Source of the DNA: a bacterium
GTDB lineage: Bacteria > Planctomycetota > Planctomycetia > Planctomycetales > Planctomycetaceae
Direction: 5' to 3'
Length of the DNA: 64,000 bases
Assembly (NCBI GenBank): GCA_016125225.1
Contig: WGME01000014.1
Location: 62,001-126,000 of the forward strand
The notes under the pieces are model-generated. The model was given only the letters and a program-made list of their open reading frames with translations, made no database searches and was not told where the DNA came from. The position numbers were made by a program, and so were the translations under genes. Below are positions 1-9,898 of this stretch, piece by piece. The stretch's first letter is position 1; every line of letters starts with the position of its first letter.

Positions 1-663
<663 letters not shown>

Positions 664-736
664 AATGCAGGCCCGACCTTGCTGCAGAAGTGAATGTGAC
701 TGGCAGCCCAAATGTCTGAGACCTGAAGTCTGAATC

Positions 737-1141
737 ATGCCTGAGAAATCGCTACGACTGGTGATTGTGACGCCGGAGAAGACCCTCTTGGACGAGACGG
801 TCTCCGCGCTCAGCTTTCCGTTGTACGATGGTGGCATTGGCATTCTCCCCGGGCGGTTGCCGTTGATCGGCCGTCTCGGGACCGGGGAGTTGAAAGTCCA
901 GCAGGACGGTGCGGAAAAGCTGTTTTTTATCGACGGTGGGTTTGTTCAGGTTCGCGACAACGTGGTCACACTGCTCACGAACAGTGCTCAGCCCGCCGAC
1001 CAGCTTTCAGTCGCCCAGACTCAGCAGGAACTAGACACTCTCACACAGCAGACGCCCACGACCGACGAAGGCATCAAGCAAAAACTGAACCAACAGTTAA
1101 AAGCCCGTCGCAAGTTGTCGCTTGCCCACAAAGTGAAGTGA
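737..1141 (+). CDS. atpC: F1Fo ATP synthase subunit epsilon
   Basis: This 134-residue protein is the epsilon subunit of F1, which links rotor and catalytic head and can inhibit ATP hydrolysis. The N-terminal beta-sandwich is recognisable from LRLVIVTPEKTLLDETVSALSFP and from GGIGILPGRLPLIGRLGTGEL. The family usually reads G-x-x-G-I-L-P-x-H here, so Arg replaces the common His. A helical C-terminal part (about residues 90-134) ends in the basic KARRKLSLAHKVK. Its length is normal for the family. Its position directly after atpD supports the call. It is probably the last gene of the atp operon, since the next 400 bases hold no gene. Confidence 0.94.
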   Translation: MPEKSLRLVIVTPEKTLLDETVSALSFPLYDGGIGILPGRLPLIGRLGTGELKVQQDGAEKLFFIDGGFVQVRDNVVTLLTNSAQPADQLSVAQTQQELDTLTQQTPTTDEGIKQKLNQQLKARRKLSLAHKVK

Positions 1142-1546
1142 AGCCTGTCGTTTCCGATTGCTCTGGGAATTCTCAGAGCGGCCATTCAGTCGGATTCTCA
1201 AGTCTCGTTATCATCCGCGAGATTTACGTAGCTTATCTCTTCGCGCGGTCGCTCGCCGGCAATCGAGATCAAAGATTCCCGAACCGCTACATTTTGCCAT
1301 GCCAAATCATGGGACGGTCTCTCGCGCTCCCTCAGGCAACTTGATACCCGCGAAAAGTGTCATCCCTTAGAAACCTTACGACCGAACTAAAACATGATTG
1401 TGTAGCTATCGAGCCGCTTTCGTCTCTGCGTACTTCCGAAAATGCGAATCGCATGACGATCCATTCTTCGGTTGGCCGTGGAGACGAGATCAAATCAAGA
1501 TCTGGCTCCGGTCTCGTGTAACGATCAGGCGACAGGTGCGGTCTTC
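1142..1546. other. Intergenic stretch after the atp operon
   Basis: About 400 bases without a convincing gene. Short open frames here have no recognisable protein content. The one structure seen is a 20-base near-palindrome at 1160-1179, just after the atpC stop. A second short palindrome (ATGCG-AAT-CGCAT) lies at about 1444-1456, upstream of the FHA gene. No convincing sigma-70 promoter was identified. Confidence 0.5.
1160..1179 (+). terminator. Hairpin after atpC, possible terminator
   Basis: GCTCTG and CAGAGC arms flank an almost self-complementary centre, giving a 20-base imperfect palindrome 19 bases after the atpC stop. There is no run of T after it, so it is not a textbook intrinsic terminator. 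It could instead stabilise the 3' end of the atp mRNA. Confidence 0.3.
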
Positions 1547-2281
1547 ATGACACATTCTTCCTCGACATCCCTCCGCTCAGGGGCCTTGCAGTGCGTGGAA
1601 CTGGAGTGCCGTATTCCGGAACGACGCTTGCGCCGACTGCGAATGGACTACGATGACTTTCTGATCGGACGCGCCGAGTTCTGCGACCTGCGTCTGGATG
1701 ACACTGATTCACCGTTGGTACTAGCAGAACTGCATCGACAAGCGGATGTTCTGTGGATCGAAAGTGCGGAAGATGGCCACCCGCTGACCATTAATGGCCA
1801 AGGCTGCCAACGCCTGGCATTACGCGATGGCGATGTGTTGACCATCGGAAATGGGACCATCGAGATCTGCATCGACCGCATGCCGAGCTTTGGTACGCAA
1901 TCGGCGTCGCTCGACGAAGACCTGTCTGCCCTGTCGGCCGATGAGCTTTGCGAACGCATTATTGCCGAACAATCCGAAGTCGATGAATTCGAACGGAAAG
2001 AACTGGAAGGCTGGAAGTCACTGGTAATCGCTCTCGAGCAGACTTTGGCCGAGGCACAGACACAAGGTGGCCGTGTCGCACAGGAACGCATCGACGGCGC
2101 GATCACGGAACTGCGGCAATTATCGGTCACTCTTCAGTCTCGTGCTGACGAGTTGCTGGCCCGGGAAGCGGACTTTCTGGAGACCACTGCGGAACTTCGC
2201 GTGGCACAAACCGAGATGGTCCAGAAGCTCGATCTCCTGCTGCAGCAATTCGACGAAGGCGAACTCCGGGCCAGTGCCTGA
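1547..2281 (+). CDS. FHA-domain protein with C-terminal coiled coil
   Basis: Residues about 15-115 resemble a forkhead-associated domain, a phosphothreonine-binding module. The pieces seen are DDFLIGRAEFCDLRLDD, a middle strand region ending TINGQGCQRLALRDGD, and VLTIGNGTIEI. The classic Gly-Arg is present, but the Ser and His that usually follow it are not clear, so phosphopeptide binding is uncertain. From about residue 145 onward the protein is Glu/Gln/Leu/Ala-rich and predicted coiled coil. The start is the ATG at 1547. An in-frame TTG at 1472 would add 25 residues with no domain content. The partner kinase is not nearby, and the cellular role is unknown. Confidence 0.75.
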   Translation: MTHSSSTSLRSGALQCVELECRIPERRLRRLRMDYDDFLIGRAEFCDLRLDDTDSPLVLAELHRQADVLWIESAEDGHPLTINGQGCQRLALRDGDVLTIGNGTIEICIDRMPSFGTQSASLDEDLSALSADELCERIIAEQSEVDEFERKELEGWKSLVIALEQTLAEAQTQGGRVAQERIDGAITELRQLSVTLQSRADELLAREADFLETTAELRVAQTEMVQKLDLLLQQFDEGELRASA

Positions 2282-2336
2282 CCGCCAGAATCGTGCCCGT
2301 TGACTTGCGGGGGCTCAGCGGGTTAGTCTGCGTCGT

Positions 2337-2891
2337 ATGTCTAATCGTGATGGTTCCCAACGATCTCACGTCCGCCGTTACGACAGTGACGAGCAGGAAG
2401 CCTATCTCAATTTGTGGCGGACTTATGACCGTCTGAAAGCCTACGAGGAAGAGGTTTTCACGACGGTTGGCCTCTCGGCGCAGCAGTACAACGCCCTCCG
2501 TTTACTGCAGATTGTGCACCCGGCGACGTTAACGGTCCAGGGGATTGGTGCGAAGCTGATCTCCCGGGCACCTGACATGACGCGACTGCTCGACCGGCTG
2601 GAACAACGGGGTTGGATCACACGCACGCGCCGCGAAGACAATCGACGTGTCGTCGATGTGGCCATCACTTCCGCAGGTCTGCAGTTACTGAAGCAACTCG
2701 CGGACCGTGTGATCGCCTGTCATGAACGGCAGCTGGGCCATCTCTCATCCTCGGAACTGCGTACCCTCAGCGATCTGTTGATTAAGGCAAGATCACCGCA
2801 TGAAGAAATCGGCGGGCCGTGGGACCCCGAGCAACTTGTGAGATCTCGCCCACTCAATTCGAAGCAGGCCTTAGAGACCAATCGGGAGTGA
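2337..2891 (+). CDS. MarR-family transcriptional regulator
   Basis: This 184-residue protein has the MarR winged helix-turn-helix. LSAQQYNALRLLQI begins the fold at about residue 46. The recognition region includes the DMTRLLDRLEQRGWITRTR segment at about 80-100. The wing is EDNRRVVDVAITSAG at about 101-115. A helical dimerisation part follows. MarR proteins bind DNA as dimers and usually repress a neighbouring gene until a small ligand binds. The obvious candidates are this gene itself and the FHA gene 55 bases upstream on the same strand. The last 35 residues are unlike the family core. Ligand and targets are unknown. Confidence 0.88.
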   Translation: MSNRDGSQRSHVRRYDSDEQEAYLNLWRTYDRLKAYEEEVFTTVGLSAQQYNALRLLQIVHPATLTVQGIGAKLISRAPDMTRLLDRLEQRGWITRTRREDNRRVVDVAITSAGLQLLKQLADRVIACHERQLGHLSSSELRTLSDLLIKARSPHEEIGGPWDPEQLVRSRPLNSKQALETNRE

Positions 2892-2914
2892 GCTATCTCG
2901 CTTGCGACGTCTAT

Positions 2915-4165
2915 CTACGAAAGCTGACGACCTGCCTGAAAATCGTCGTGTGTCCAGGCCCAGTTGCCTTCGAGCATCGTGCCGACCACCTCATGGCCAG
3001 CATTGAGCAGTTGATAGGTGGGGTTCTCGCAGCCGGATGGTGATAGCGAAATCACAGCCAGGTCGGCTCTCTTACCCGCAGTCAAAGTGCCCGCATGATG
3101 GCCACATCCTAATGCGCGTGCTCCGTTGATCGTCCCCAACTTCATTAAGGTATGATGGGGTACGTCTGAGTACGTTTGAGCCATGAACTGCATTTCCCGC
3201 CAGAGACTGAGATCAGGATTGGAAGCTCGGCTGTCGGTGCCTAAGGCGACCGAGCCGCCGAGTTCAACGAGATCCCGCCAAGGGTGGGGGGGATGCTCAA
3301 ACGCCGCATGAGTCCGCGGGCAATAGACCAAAGTGATCTGCGGATAAGCCGCCATCAGCGCGAGTTCGTCGGTCGTCAGGTAGTTGCCATGAATGACGAG
3401 CGATCGAGGTAGTTCCGTCAGTGCATCGATCCACTCGCGACAACTGCGATCACCAAAAATGTCGGCTTGCCACAATCCGAGAGACATCAGGAACTCGCGA
3501 AATTCGCCAGTACCATGCCGTAAAAGTTCGCATTCCGCCGCCGTTTCTCCCAGATGGACGGCCACGGGTAAGGCCCGCGCATTCGCCTGCTGTACAGCGG
3601 TATGGAAAAGATCGGGATGTACGCTGTACGGAGCATGCGGACTCAGACCATAGCACAACCCGGTTGGAACTTCTGATGACTCAACCGGCTGTTGTGCCAA
3701 AGCCACTTGCGAGGCGACACGCGGCCCGGTCAAGCCCAGCAATTCCTGAAACACCACCGTGCGAGGCTGCTGGGCGGCAGCCGTATAGTCGCTCCATGTC
3801 CAACCCGTCGTGGCGATATCCCCCAGCAGTGTGACACCACTCCGTAGAGATTCCTGCAAACCACTGCGAATCGCGGATGAGACTTCATCGGGATGCTGCT
3901 GCCGATACCCGATGACCGCCTTAATCCAGGACGTGAACGGCAGCAATGGCGATAGCGGCGAACTGAGATGGCTGAATTCCAGGTGCGTATGGCAATTCAC
4001 CAACCCGGGAATGATTGCGACATTGCCCAGGTCGATCGCCGATGGCGAACGGCTGTCGCCCACGGAAATGATTTTGCCATTCGCAACCGTCAGGCAACCA
4101 TTTTCAATCGGACGGCTATCGACCGGCACAATCCAGCGAGCGCGGTAAGTCGTCACAGAGACCAT
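2915..4165 (-). CDS. Amidohydrolase, Atz/Trz (aminohydrolase/deaminase) type
   Basis: This 416-residue metal-dependent hydrolase of the amidohydrolase superfamily has all expected ligands in order: NCHTHLEFS (His59, His61), SPHAPYS (His177), HLGE (His204, Glu207), IHGNYL (His259), CPRTHAAF (His286) and GTDSRAS (Asp311). This set is typical of cytoplasmic deaminases acting on ring amines, such as S-adenosylhomocysteine/methylthioadenosine, guanine or aminodeoxyfutalosine deaminases. The HTHLEFS motif resembles the aminodeoxyfutalosine deaminase group, but substrate cannot be settled here. Its ATG at 4165 directly abuts the TAA of the upstream DUF1501 gene. It is therefore the last gene of the GntR-led operon and translationally linked to it. 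Confidence 0.88.
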   Translation of the reverse strand: MVSVTTYRARWIVPVDSRPIENGCLTVANGKIISVGDSRSPSAIDLGNVAIIPGLVNCHTHLEFSHLSSPLSPLLPFTSWIKAVIGYRQQHPDEVSSAIRSGLQESLRSGVTLLGDIATTGWTWSDYTAAAQQPRTVVFQELLGLTGPRVASQVALAQQPVESSEVPTGLCYGLSPHAPYSVHPDLFHTAVQQANARALPVAVHLGETAAECELLRHGTGEFREFLMSLGLWQADIFGDRSCREWIDALTELPRSLVIHGNYLTTDELALMAAYPQITLVYCPRTHAAFEHPPHPWRDLVELGGSVALGTDSRASNPDLSLWREMQFMAQTYSDVPHHTLMKLGTINGARALGCGHHAGTLTAGKRADLAVISLSPSGCENPTYQLLNAGHEVVGTMLEGNWAWTHDDFQAGRQLS

Positions 4166-5629
4166 TTATGCCAGCAGTTCCGAAATGATGCGCGATGGTT
4201 CCACACCGATCAGCCGCTGGTCGAGACCCTGGTATTTGAATGTGAAACGTTCGCCATCAAAGCCCAGCAGATGCAACACGGTACGATGGAAATCGTGAAT
4301 ATGCACTGGATCTTTCACAATGTTATAGCTGAAGTCGTCGGTTTCACCGTGAATGGTGCCACCTTTAGTGCCGCCCCCAGCCATCCACATGGTGAAGCAG
4401 CGCGGGTGATGATCGCGGCCGTAATTGGTTTTGGAGACACCGCCTTGTGAGTAAATGGTGCGGCCGAACTCCCCCCCCCAGATGATCAGAGTTTCGTCGA
4501 ACAGCCCACGGCGTTTCAGGTCTTGAATCAACCCGTAACACGGCTGATCGACATCCATGCATTGATCGGGCATGCGGCCGGCCATGTTGCCATGATGATC
4601 CCAATTGTTGTGATAGATCTGAACGAACCGCACCCCGCGTTCGACCAACCGGCGAGCCAGTAATGCGGTATGAGCAAACGAGCCCGGCTTATGGATGTCT
4701 GGCCCATAGAGCTCTTCGGTCGATTTGGGTTCCTGCGTGAGATCAACGAGTTCCGGCACGCTCGATTGCATGCGGTAGGCCAGCTCGTATTGTTCGATGC
4801 GGGTGCGAGTTTCCGGGTCGCCGAGTTGTTCCAACGTTCGGCGATTGAGGGCCTGCAGTCCATCCAATGTTTTGCGGCGGATCTCACTGGGCACCCCCGG
4901 CGGATTATTGATGTACAGAATCGGGTCGCCGCCGGTGCGGAAGGATACGCCCGCGTGTTCACCGGAGAGATACCCCGATGACCACAATCTGGCAGAAATC
5001 GCCTGCACCTGTTCGACATTTCGTGGTTGAGCCACCAGCACGACGAACGTGGGCAAGTCTTCATTCAACGAACCCAGACCGTAGGACGTCCAAGACCCTA
5101 AGCAGGGGCGGCCCGTGAGCTGATTTCCCGTCTGCATATAGCTGATGGCCGGTTCATGATTGATCGCTTCCGTGTGCATACTGCGAATGAAGACCATGTC
5201 GTCAACGCATTTGGCGGTGTAGGGCAGCTTTTCGGTCACCCACATTCCGCACTCGCCGCGCTGCTGGAAGTTGTACATCGACGGTGCGATCGGAAATCGC
5301 TTCTGGCCCGATGTCATCGTGGTCAACCGCTGTCCCATGCGGACCGATTCGGGCAGGTCTTTGTCGTACCATTCCTGCATGACTGGCTTGTAGTCGTACA
5401 GGTCGAGCTGAGAGGGGCCGCCGACCATGTGCAGATAAATCACATGCTTGGCTTTGGGAGCATGATGCGTGAGCGCCAACGGCACGCCGCTGGGGTTCGA
5501 AGCCGTCGCGGCCGTGGCCGAATCCTGACCCAGCAGCGATGCGAGAGCCGCCCCACCGAGGAGATGTGAGCCGCGTGCCAGCAGATGCCGACGGGTCATG
5601 TTCAGGCGGTATTCATCGAAGAGAGACAT
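4166..5629 (-). CDS. DUF1501 protein, Tat-exported sulfatase/phosphatase-like
   Basis: This 487-residue protein starts with a twin-arginine-type signal (TRRHLLARG, then a hydrophobic stretch to about residue 42). Family marks follow: YLHMVGGPSQLDLYDYKP, FVRSMHTEAINHEPA, GRPCLGSWTSYGLG, RFVQIYHNNWDHH, WGGEFGRT, and the closing DFHRTVLHLLGFD. DUF1501 belongs to the alkaline phosphatase/sulfatase fold group, but no reaction has been firmly assigned. The start is supported by AAGG eight bases upstream of the ATG. It lies 60 bases after the PSCyt1/LamG gene and abuts the amidohydrolase, so it sits in the middle of a four-gene operon. Confidence 0.93.
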   Translation of the reverse strand: MSLFDEYRLNMTRRHLLARGSHLLGGAALASLLGQDSATAATASNPSGVPLALTHHAPKAKHVIYLHMVGGPSQLDLYDYKPVMQEWYDKDLPESVRMGQRLTTMTSGQKRFPIAPSMYNFQQRGECGMWVTEKLPYTAKCVDDMVFIRSMHTEAINHEPAISYMQTGNQLTGRPCLGSWTSYGLGSLNEDLPTFVVLVAQPRNVEQVQAISARLWSSGYLSGEHAGVSFRTGGDPILYINNPPGVPSEIRRKTLDGLQALNRRTLEQLGDPETRTRIEQYELAYRMQSSVPELVDLTQEPKSTEELYGPDIHKPGSFAHTALLARRLVERGVRFVQIYHNNWDHHGNMAGRMPDQCMDVDQPCYGLIQDLKRRGLFDETLIIWGGEFGRTIYSQGGVSKTNYGRDHHPRCFTMWMAGGGTKGGTIHGETDDFSYNIVKDPVHIHDFHRTVLHLLGFDGERFTFKYQGLDQRLIGVEPSRIISELLA

Positions 5630-5689
5630 GGAGCCAGCCTTTACACAGTGCCGAATCGTTTGCGGGGTTGTTCAATAGGTGGTCAGCTT

Positions 5690-8600
5690 CTATTTGCAGA
5701 GAAACTCGTCCAAGTTCATCAGTTCGTTGCATAGCATGGTCCAAGCGGCCAGCGTCGCCGGATCGAGAGCGGCATCGGGAACGGAATCTCCAAACGTAAT
5801 CAGTTGCTTGGCCTCGTCGGTATGCGAAGTGTAATAGCTCTGAAGCTCGGAGAGAGAATGTTCAATAATGGTTTGCTCTTCGCCCGTCCAATCGCGGGAT
5901 AACAGCCGCTGACCCAGCCTGCTGAGCTTCTCGGCCGTGGTGGCTCCGCCCGCTTGCAGCAGCGTTTCTGCCAGATGCCGGGCCGCTTCGACATATTGCG
6001 GATCGTTCAATGTGACGAGGGCTTGCAGCGGCGTATTGGTTCGTTCGCGGCGTACCGTACAGACTTCACGAGCCGGGGCATTAAAGATATCGAGCGATGC
6101 TGGCGGGGCACTTCGTTTCCAGAACGTATACAGACTGCGGCGATACAAATTCTCGCCGGTGTCGTGCTGGTAGTTGCGAGTGTTGCTGCCGATCATGGCG
6201 ACCGCTTCCCATACCCCATCGGGTTGGTACGGCTTGACGCTGGGTCCACCAATTGTCGGCACCAACAGACCCGAGGTGCTCAACGCCGAATCACGGACCA
6301 TCTCGGCATCCATGCGAAAACGTGGCCCGCGTGACAGCCAGCGATTGGCAGGATCGGCTTCGAGTTTCTCCGGCGTGGTGATGGCTGCCTGTCGGTATGT
6401 CGCCGAAGTCACCAGCAATTTGAAGAACTGCTGCACGTCCCAGTTCTGTTCACGGAATTCGACGGCTAGCCAGTCGAGCAGTTCCGGATGCGAGGGCAGT
6501 TCGCCGGTGACACCGAAATCACCAGCCGTGCGAACGAGTCCTGTCCCGAAGACTTCCTGCCAGAATCGATTGACCGTCACGCGAGCGGTAAGCGGGTGTT
6601 CGGCACTTAACAACCAATGTGCCAATCCAAGACGATTCCGGGGAGCTTCCGTTGGAAAGGCAGGGAGCACCGCCGGAGTTTTCGCCTGCACCTGATCGCG
6701 GCGTTTGTCGTACTCGCCCCGGAACAGGATATAAGCCATCGGGGCATCTTGCTTCTCATTCATCACATGGGCGACCGTTCCCCGGGCTTTGATGTCGGCT
6801 TGCTCCCGCTCCAGCTTTTGCTGCTCACTCAGCCGTTGTTGATAGGCCGAATCTTGCGTGTCGAGCCACCAGGCATAGAGCTCATCGACCTGCTTGGCTG
6901 GGCGTTCTTCGGCGGGCTTCGCCACCAGGGCCGCATAGCGAGTCGACTTCGCCAGCATCGCGACTTCACCAGCAGGCAAACTCCGCTGATAGAGGCGAAC
7001 GTCATTCAATGTGACCCCAGTCAAAGGGCTGGAATTCTGACGTTGGCCTAACTTCAATGGGACTTCGGTCCGTGTAGTATTCTTCAAGCCATTTGCCTGA
7101 ACATTGGTCGGTTCCAGTTCCCCGTTGATGTAGACCTTCACACCTTCGGCTTTCATGGACCCGTCATAGCTGACGAGCACATGGGTCCATTCATCCGCTT
7201 TGATCTGCTTGCGGGAAACCACCTTCAAGGCATCTTCCTGCCACTTGTGGATGATGTGCATGCCCACTCGGCGGCCTTCTATCCACAGGTCCCAGCCACG
7301 GTAGTCATTTGCATCGTCCATGCGGGCGAGAATGGCGCCGGAACCGTCATTCGCGGGAAGTTTCACCCAGGCCGCACAAGTGAAGGGTTGGTCTTTGTCG
7401 AAGTCACCAACGTCTGAGAATTCGGCCAGTCCGGGTTGAGCCAGATACAAGGCATGTTCGCCGGTTTGGCCGGGACGCCATTCTCCCCCCGATTTCAATG
7501 GCAGGGTCGACGCTTCCCCCGACTTGATGACCGTCAGCTGTGAGACGGCGGGATCGCTACCCGGGCCATCGGTCAATGGCAATTGAAAGACGAGTTGTTC
7601 CGTCGAGACCGATTGAGATAACTCAGCAGGCGTGATACCTGCCAGCCAGGTATCGAATTCTGGTCGCGCCGCTTGCTTACGTTGTTCGACCGCGGAGCGA
7701 GCAGCGGCAATTTCGCCATCGAGTGTTTGCCAGCGGCCCATGTCTTCTGACTTGGGGACGACTATGATCGGCGGCGAATCTTTGATATTCCCATCTTTGG
7801 CGGGTTGCGTGGTGTTATTGAAGAAGGCCGCCAGCTCGTAGAATTCCTGCTGAGTCACCGGGTCGAACTTGTGATCGTGGCAGACCGCACATCCCGTGGT
7901 TAGCCCCATCCAGACGAGTGATGTCGTTTCCGTCCGGTCGCGGGTGTAGAGGACCAGATACTCTTCATCGATGATGCCCCCTTCATTTGTCGTGATATTG
8001 CAACGATTGAAGCCGGTGGCGATTTTTTGATCGAGCGTCGGACTCGGAAGCAGATCTCCCGCCAGTTGTTCGATGGTGAACTGGTCAAACGGTTGATTCT
8101 GATTGAAGGCGTTGATCACCCAATCACGGTAGATCCACATCTCGCGATAGTTGTCGAAGTGAATACCGTGGGTGTCGGCATAACGGGCCGCATCGAGCCA
8201 ATATCGAGCACGATGCTCGCCCCACTGTGGCTTCTGCATCAAGAGATCGACGAGTTTCTCGTAGGCATCCGCCGAACCATCGGCGACGAACGCTTCGACC
8301 AGTTCGGGGGCCGGAGGCATGCCGGTCAGGTCGAGACTCAGACGTCGGGCCAAGGTGCGGCGATCGGCTTCCGGCGCGGGGGATAGATTCCGTCGTTCGA
8401 GTTCGGCTAACACCAATCGATCAATCGGGTTTCGTATCCAACTGCTGTTCTTGACCTCCGGCAGTTCCGGTCGATGTGGGGCGATGAACGACCAGTGGGG
8501 TTGATACTCCGCCCCCGCCTTCACCCAATCGACCAGAACCTGTTTTTGCTCAGCCGTGAGGGTCTTTTTCGATTCTGGCGGAGGCATGACCTCATCGGGA

Positions 8601-8890
8601 TTGTCCGTGAGAATCCGTTTCAGCATTTCACTGGTGGCGGGGTCGCCGGGGGTAATCGCGTGCAGATTGATGGCGGCTTCGCGATGATCCAGCCGCAAAT
8701 CGGCCTTGCGGGAGGCACTGTCCGGACCATGACAACTGAAGCAGGCGTCGGCCAGAATTGGCCGGACATCGCGGTTGTATGCCGGTGGCTCAGCCGCCAC
8801 CGTGTTCGCCGCAGTCATGACCAGACCGGTCAGCCACCCGCAAGCGGCCGTGAGAACGATTCTTTTGTGAGCCAGCGCCGTCAACATCAT
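5690..8890 (-). CDS. PSCyt1-DUF1549-LamG-DUF1553 protein
   Basis: This 1066-residue exported protein has a signal peptide (residues 1-33). A planctomycete cytochrome C domain follows, with CFSCH (Cys50, Cys53, His54) as predicted covalent haem site. DUF1549 comes next, containing a second CxxCH in GCAVCHDHKFDP. A LamG/concanavalin-like domain (about 490-650) carries YRGWDLWIEGRRVGMH and KVYINGELEP, and DUF1553 closes the protein. LamG domains commonly bind carbohydrate, so it may act on polysaccharide-rich matter at the cell surface. The start ATG shares its A with the TGA of the upstream GntR gene (TGATG), a coupling signature. The DUF1501 partner follows, as is usual for this family. Biochemical function is unknown. 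Confidence 0.93.
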   Translation of the reverse strand: MMLTALAHKRIVLTAACGWLTGLVMTAANTVAAEPPAYNRDVRPILADACFSCHGPDSASRKADLRLDHREAAINLHAITPGDPATSEMLKRILTDNPDEVMPPPESKKTLTAEQKQVLVDWVKAGAEYQPHWSFIAPHRPELPEVKNSSWIRNPIDRLVLAELERRNLSPAPEADRRTLARRLSLDLTGMPPAPELVEAFVADGSADAYEKLVDLLMQKPQWGEHRARYWLDAARYADTHGIHFDNYREMWIYRDWVINAFNQNQPFDQFTIEQLAGDLLPSPTLDQKIATGFNRCNITTNEGGIIDEEYLVLYTRDRTETTSLVWMGLTTGCAVCHDHKFDPVTQQEFYELAAFFNNTTQPAKDGNIKDSPPIIVVPKSEDMGRWQTLDGEIAAARSAVEQRKQAARPEFDTWLAGITPAELSQSVSTEQLVFQLPLTDGPGSDPAVSQLTVIKSGEASTLPLKSGGEWRPGQTGEHALYLAQPGLAEFSDVGDFDKDQPFTCAAWVKLPANDGSGAILARMDDANDYRGWDLWIEGRRVGMHIIHKWQEDALKVVSRKQIKADEWTHVLVSYDGSMKAEGVKVYINGELEPTNVQANGLKNTTRTEVPLKLGQRQNSSPLTGVTLNDVRLYQRSLPAGEVAMLAKSTRYAALVAKPAEERPAKQVDELYAWWLDTQDSAYQQRLSEQQKLEREQADIKARGTVAHVMNEKQDAPMAYILFRGEYDKRRDQVQAKTPAVLPAFPTEAPRNRLGLAHWLLSAEHPLTARVTVNRFWQEVFGTGLVRTAGDFGVTGELPSHPELLDWLAVEFREQNWDVQQFFKLLVTSATYRQAAITTPEKLEADPANRWLSRGPRFRMDAEMVRDSALSTSGLLVPTIGGPSVKPYQPDGVWEAVAMIGSNTRNYQHDTGENLYRRSLYTFWKRSAPPASLDIFNAPAREVCTVRRERTNTPLQALVTLNDPQYVEAARHLAETLLQAGGATTAEKLSRLGQRLLSRDWTGEEQTIIEHSLSELQSYYTSHTDEAKQLITFGDSVPDAALDPATLAAWTMLCNELMNLDEFLCK

Positions 8891-9654
8891 CAGCGAACCT
8901 CGGGTGTCGTCTTAAATCGTTGTGCCAGAATCGAACGTGACAGGGAAGACTCGGTGGGGGGCAATGCCTGTGACCAGTAAGTCATTCCCGAGCGAATATG
9001 TCGCGACATGGCGGTTAAGGCTGCCTGCCGCTGTTGTTTCAACAAGGCTTGCGTGATGGCGCCGTGCTCACGGGCTTCCTCATTCAGGCGGTGATAGCCG
9101 TTGCATGCACTATCGTATTCCCAGGCGACATCACGAAATGCCCGGAAGAGTAACTTCAACCGATTCAGTTCCTGAATCAGAAAAGTATTGCCTGCGGACT
9201 GGGCAATCAGATCGTGCAATTCGCTATCCAGCTCGCGTGCCCGCTGAACCAGCCTGGTTCCGCCACGAACGGTAGGTGCCTGTAGTCGAGTAAACTCGCG
9301 ATCGAGGCTTTGCAGAGGCTTCAGGGGAATGCGACCAACGGCCCCGCGAACGGCTTCGCATTCCAGGGCCCTACGCACACGGCAGACTTCGCGAACTTCC
9401 CGAGACGAAATTTGTCGGACGACAGCCCCCCGGTTAGGTTGCAGCGTCAACAGGCCGATGCCTCCCAGCGTGATCAGAGCTTCGCGAATGGGCGTGTGAC
9501 TGACGCCGAACCGCTGAGCCAGTTCCTGCGTCACCAGATGTTGTCCGGCTTGCAACCGGCCGTGAAAAATATCACCCAACAGAGACTGCACAATCGCATC
9601 GCGGCGCTCGCCACGGCGAAGGGGTTCCGTCTGTAGGGAAATGGGCAAGGACAT
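8890..9654 (-). CDS. GntR-family regulator (FadR/FCD subfamily)
   Basis: This 254-residue DNA-binding protein has an N-terminal winged helix at about residues 15-85. It includes LVTQELAQRFGVSHTPIREAL and then GLLTLQPNRGAVVR. These match the GntR signature closely. The C-terminal helical half begins VREVCRVRRALECEAVRGA and fits an FCD effector domain, which usually binds a carboxylic acid and a metal. It heads the operon with PSCyt1/LamG, DUF1501 and amidohydrolase genes, and its stop overlaps the next start. It likely controls its own operon. A 9-base-arm inverted repeat at 9720-9747 is the best operator candidate. Confidence 0.92.
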   Translation of the reverse strand: MSLPISLQTEPLRRGERRDAIVQSLLGDIFHGRLQAGQHLVTQELAQRFGVSHTPIREALITLGGIGLLTLQPNRGAVVRQISSREVREVCRVRRALECEAVRGAVGRIPLKPLQSLDREFTRLQAPTVRGGTRLVQRARELDSELHDLIAQSAGNTFLIQELNRLKLLFRAFRDVAWEYDSACNGYHRLNEEAREHGAITQALLKQQRQAALTAMSRHIRSGMTYWSQALPPTESSLSRSILAQRFKTTPEVR

Positions 9655-9719
9655 GAGCGACTCAATGGCAATTGGATTCTTTGCAAAGTACCCATAAATG
9701 CTGATAGATGCAACGGGCG

Positions 9720-9747
9720 TCTACAGAAATGGCCAGGATTCTGTAGA
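9720..9747. promoter_or_regulatory. Inverted repeat, candidate GntR operator
   Basis: TCTACAGAA (9720-9728) and TTCTGTAGA (9739-9747) are perfect 9-base arms separated by ten bases. A second overlapping near-palindrome, GATTCTGTAGAATC, extends the right arm. The site lies 65 bases upstream of the GntR gene and between it and the divergent glycosyltransferase. That placement fits autoregulation, but binding is inference. Confidence 0.42.
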
Positions 9748-9898
9748 ATCTAACTCGGCCATGCTTGGGAAAGCTGGCCCGAAAACGACGGTGAATTCCG
9801 AGTGAAGATCCCGATTTGCGCGGGAATTCCTTAACAAATTGGTTAGAGTAGTGTCGCTGATCGCAGTCACGGATGATCCCAGCACAAGGATGGATGCC

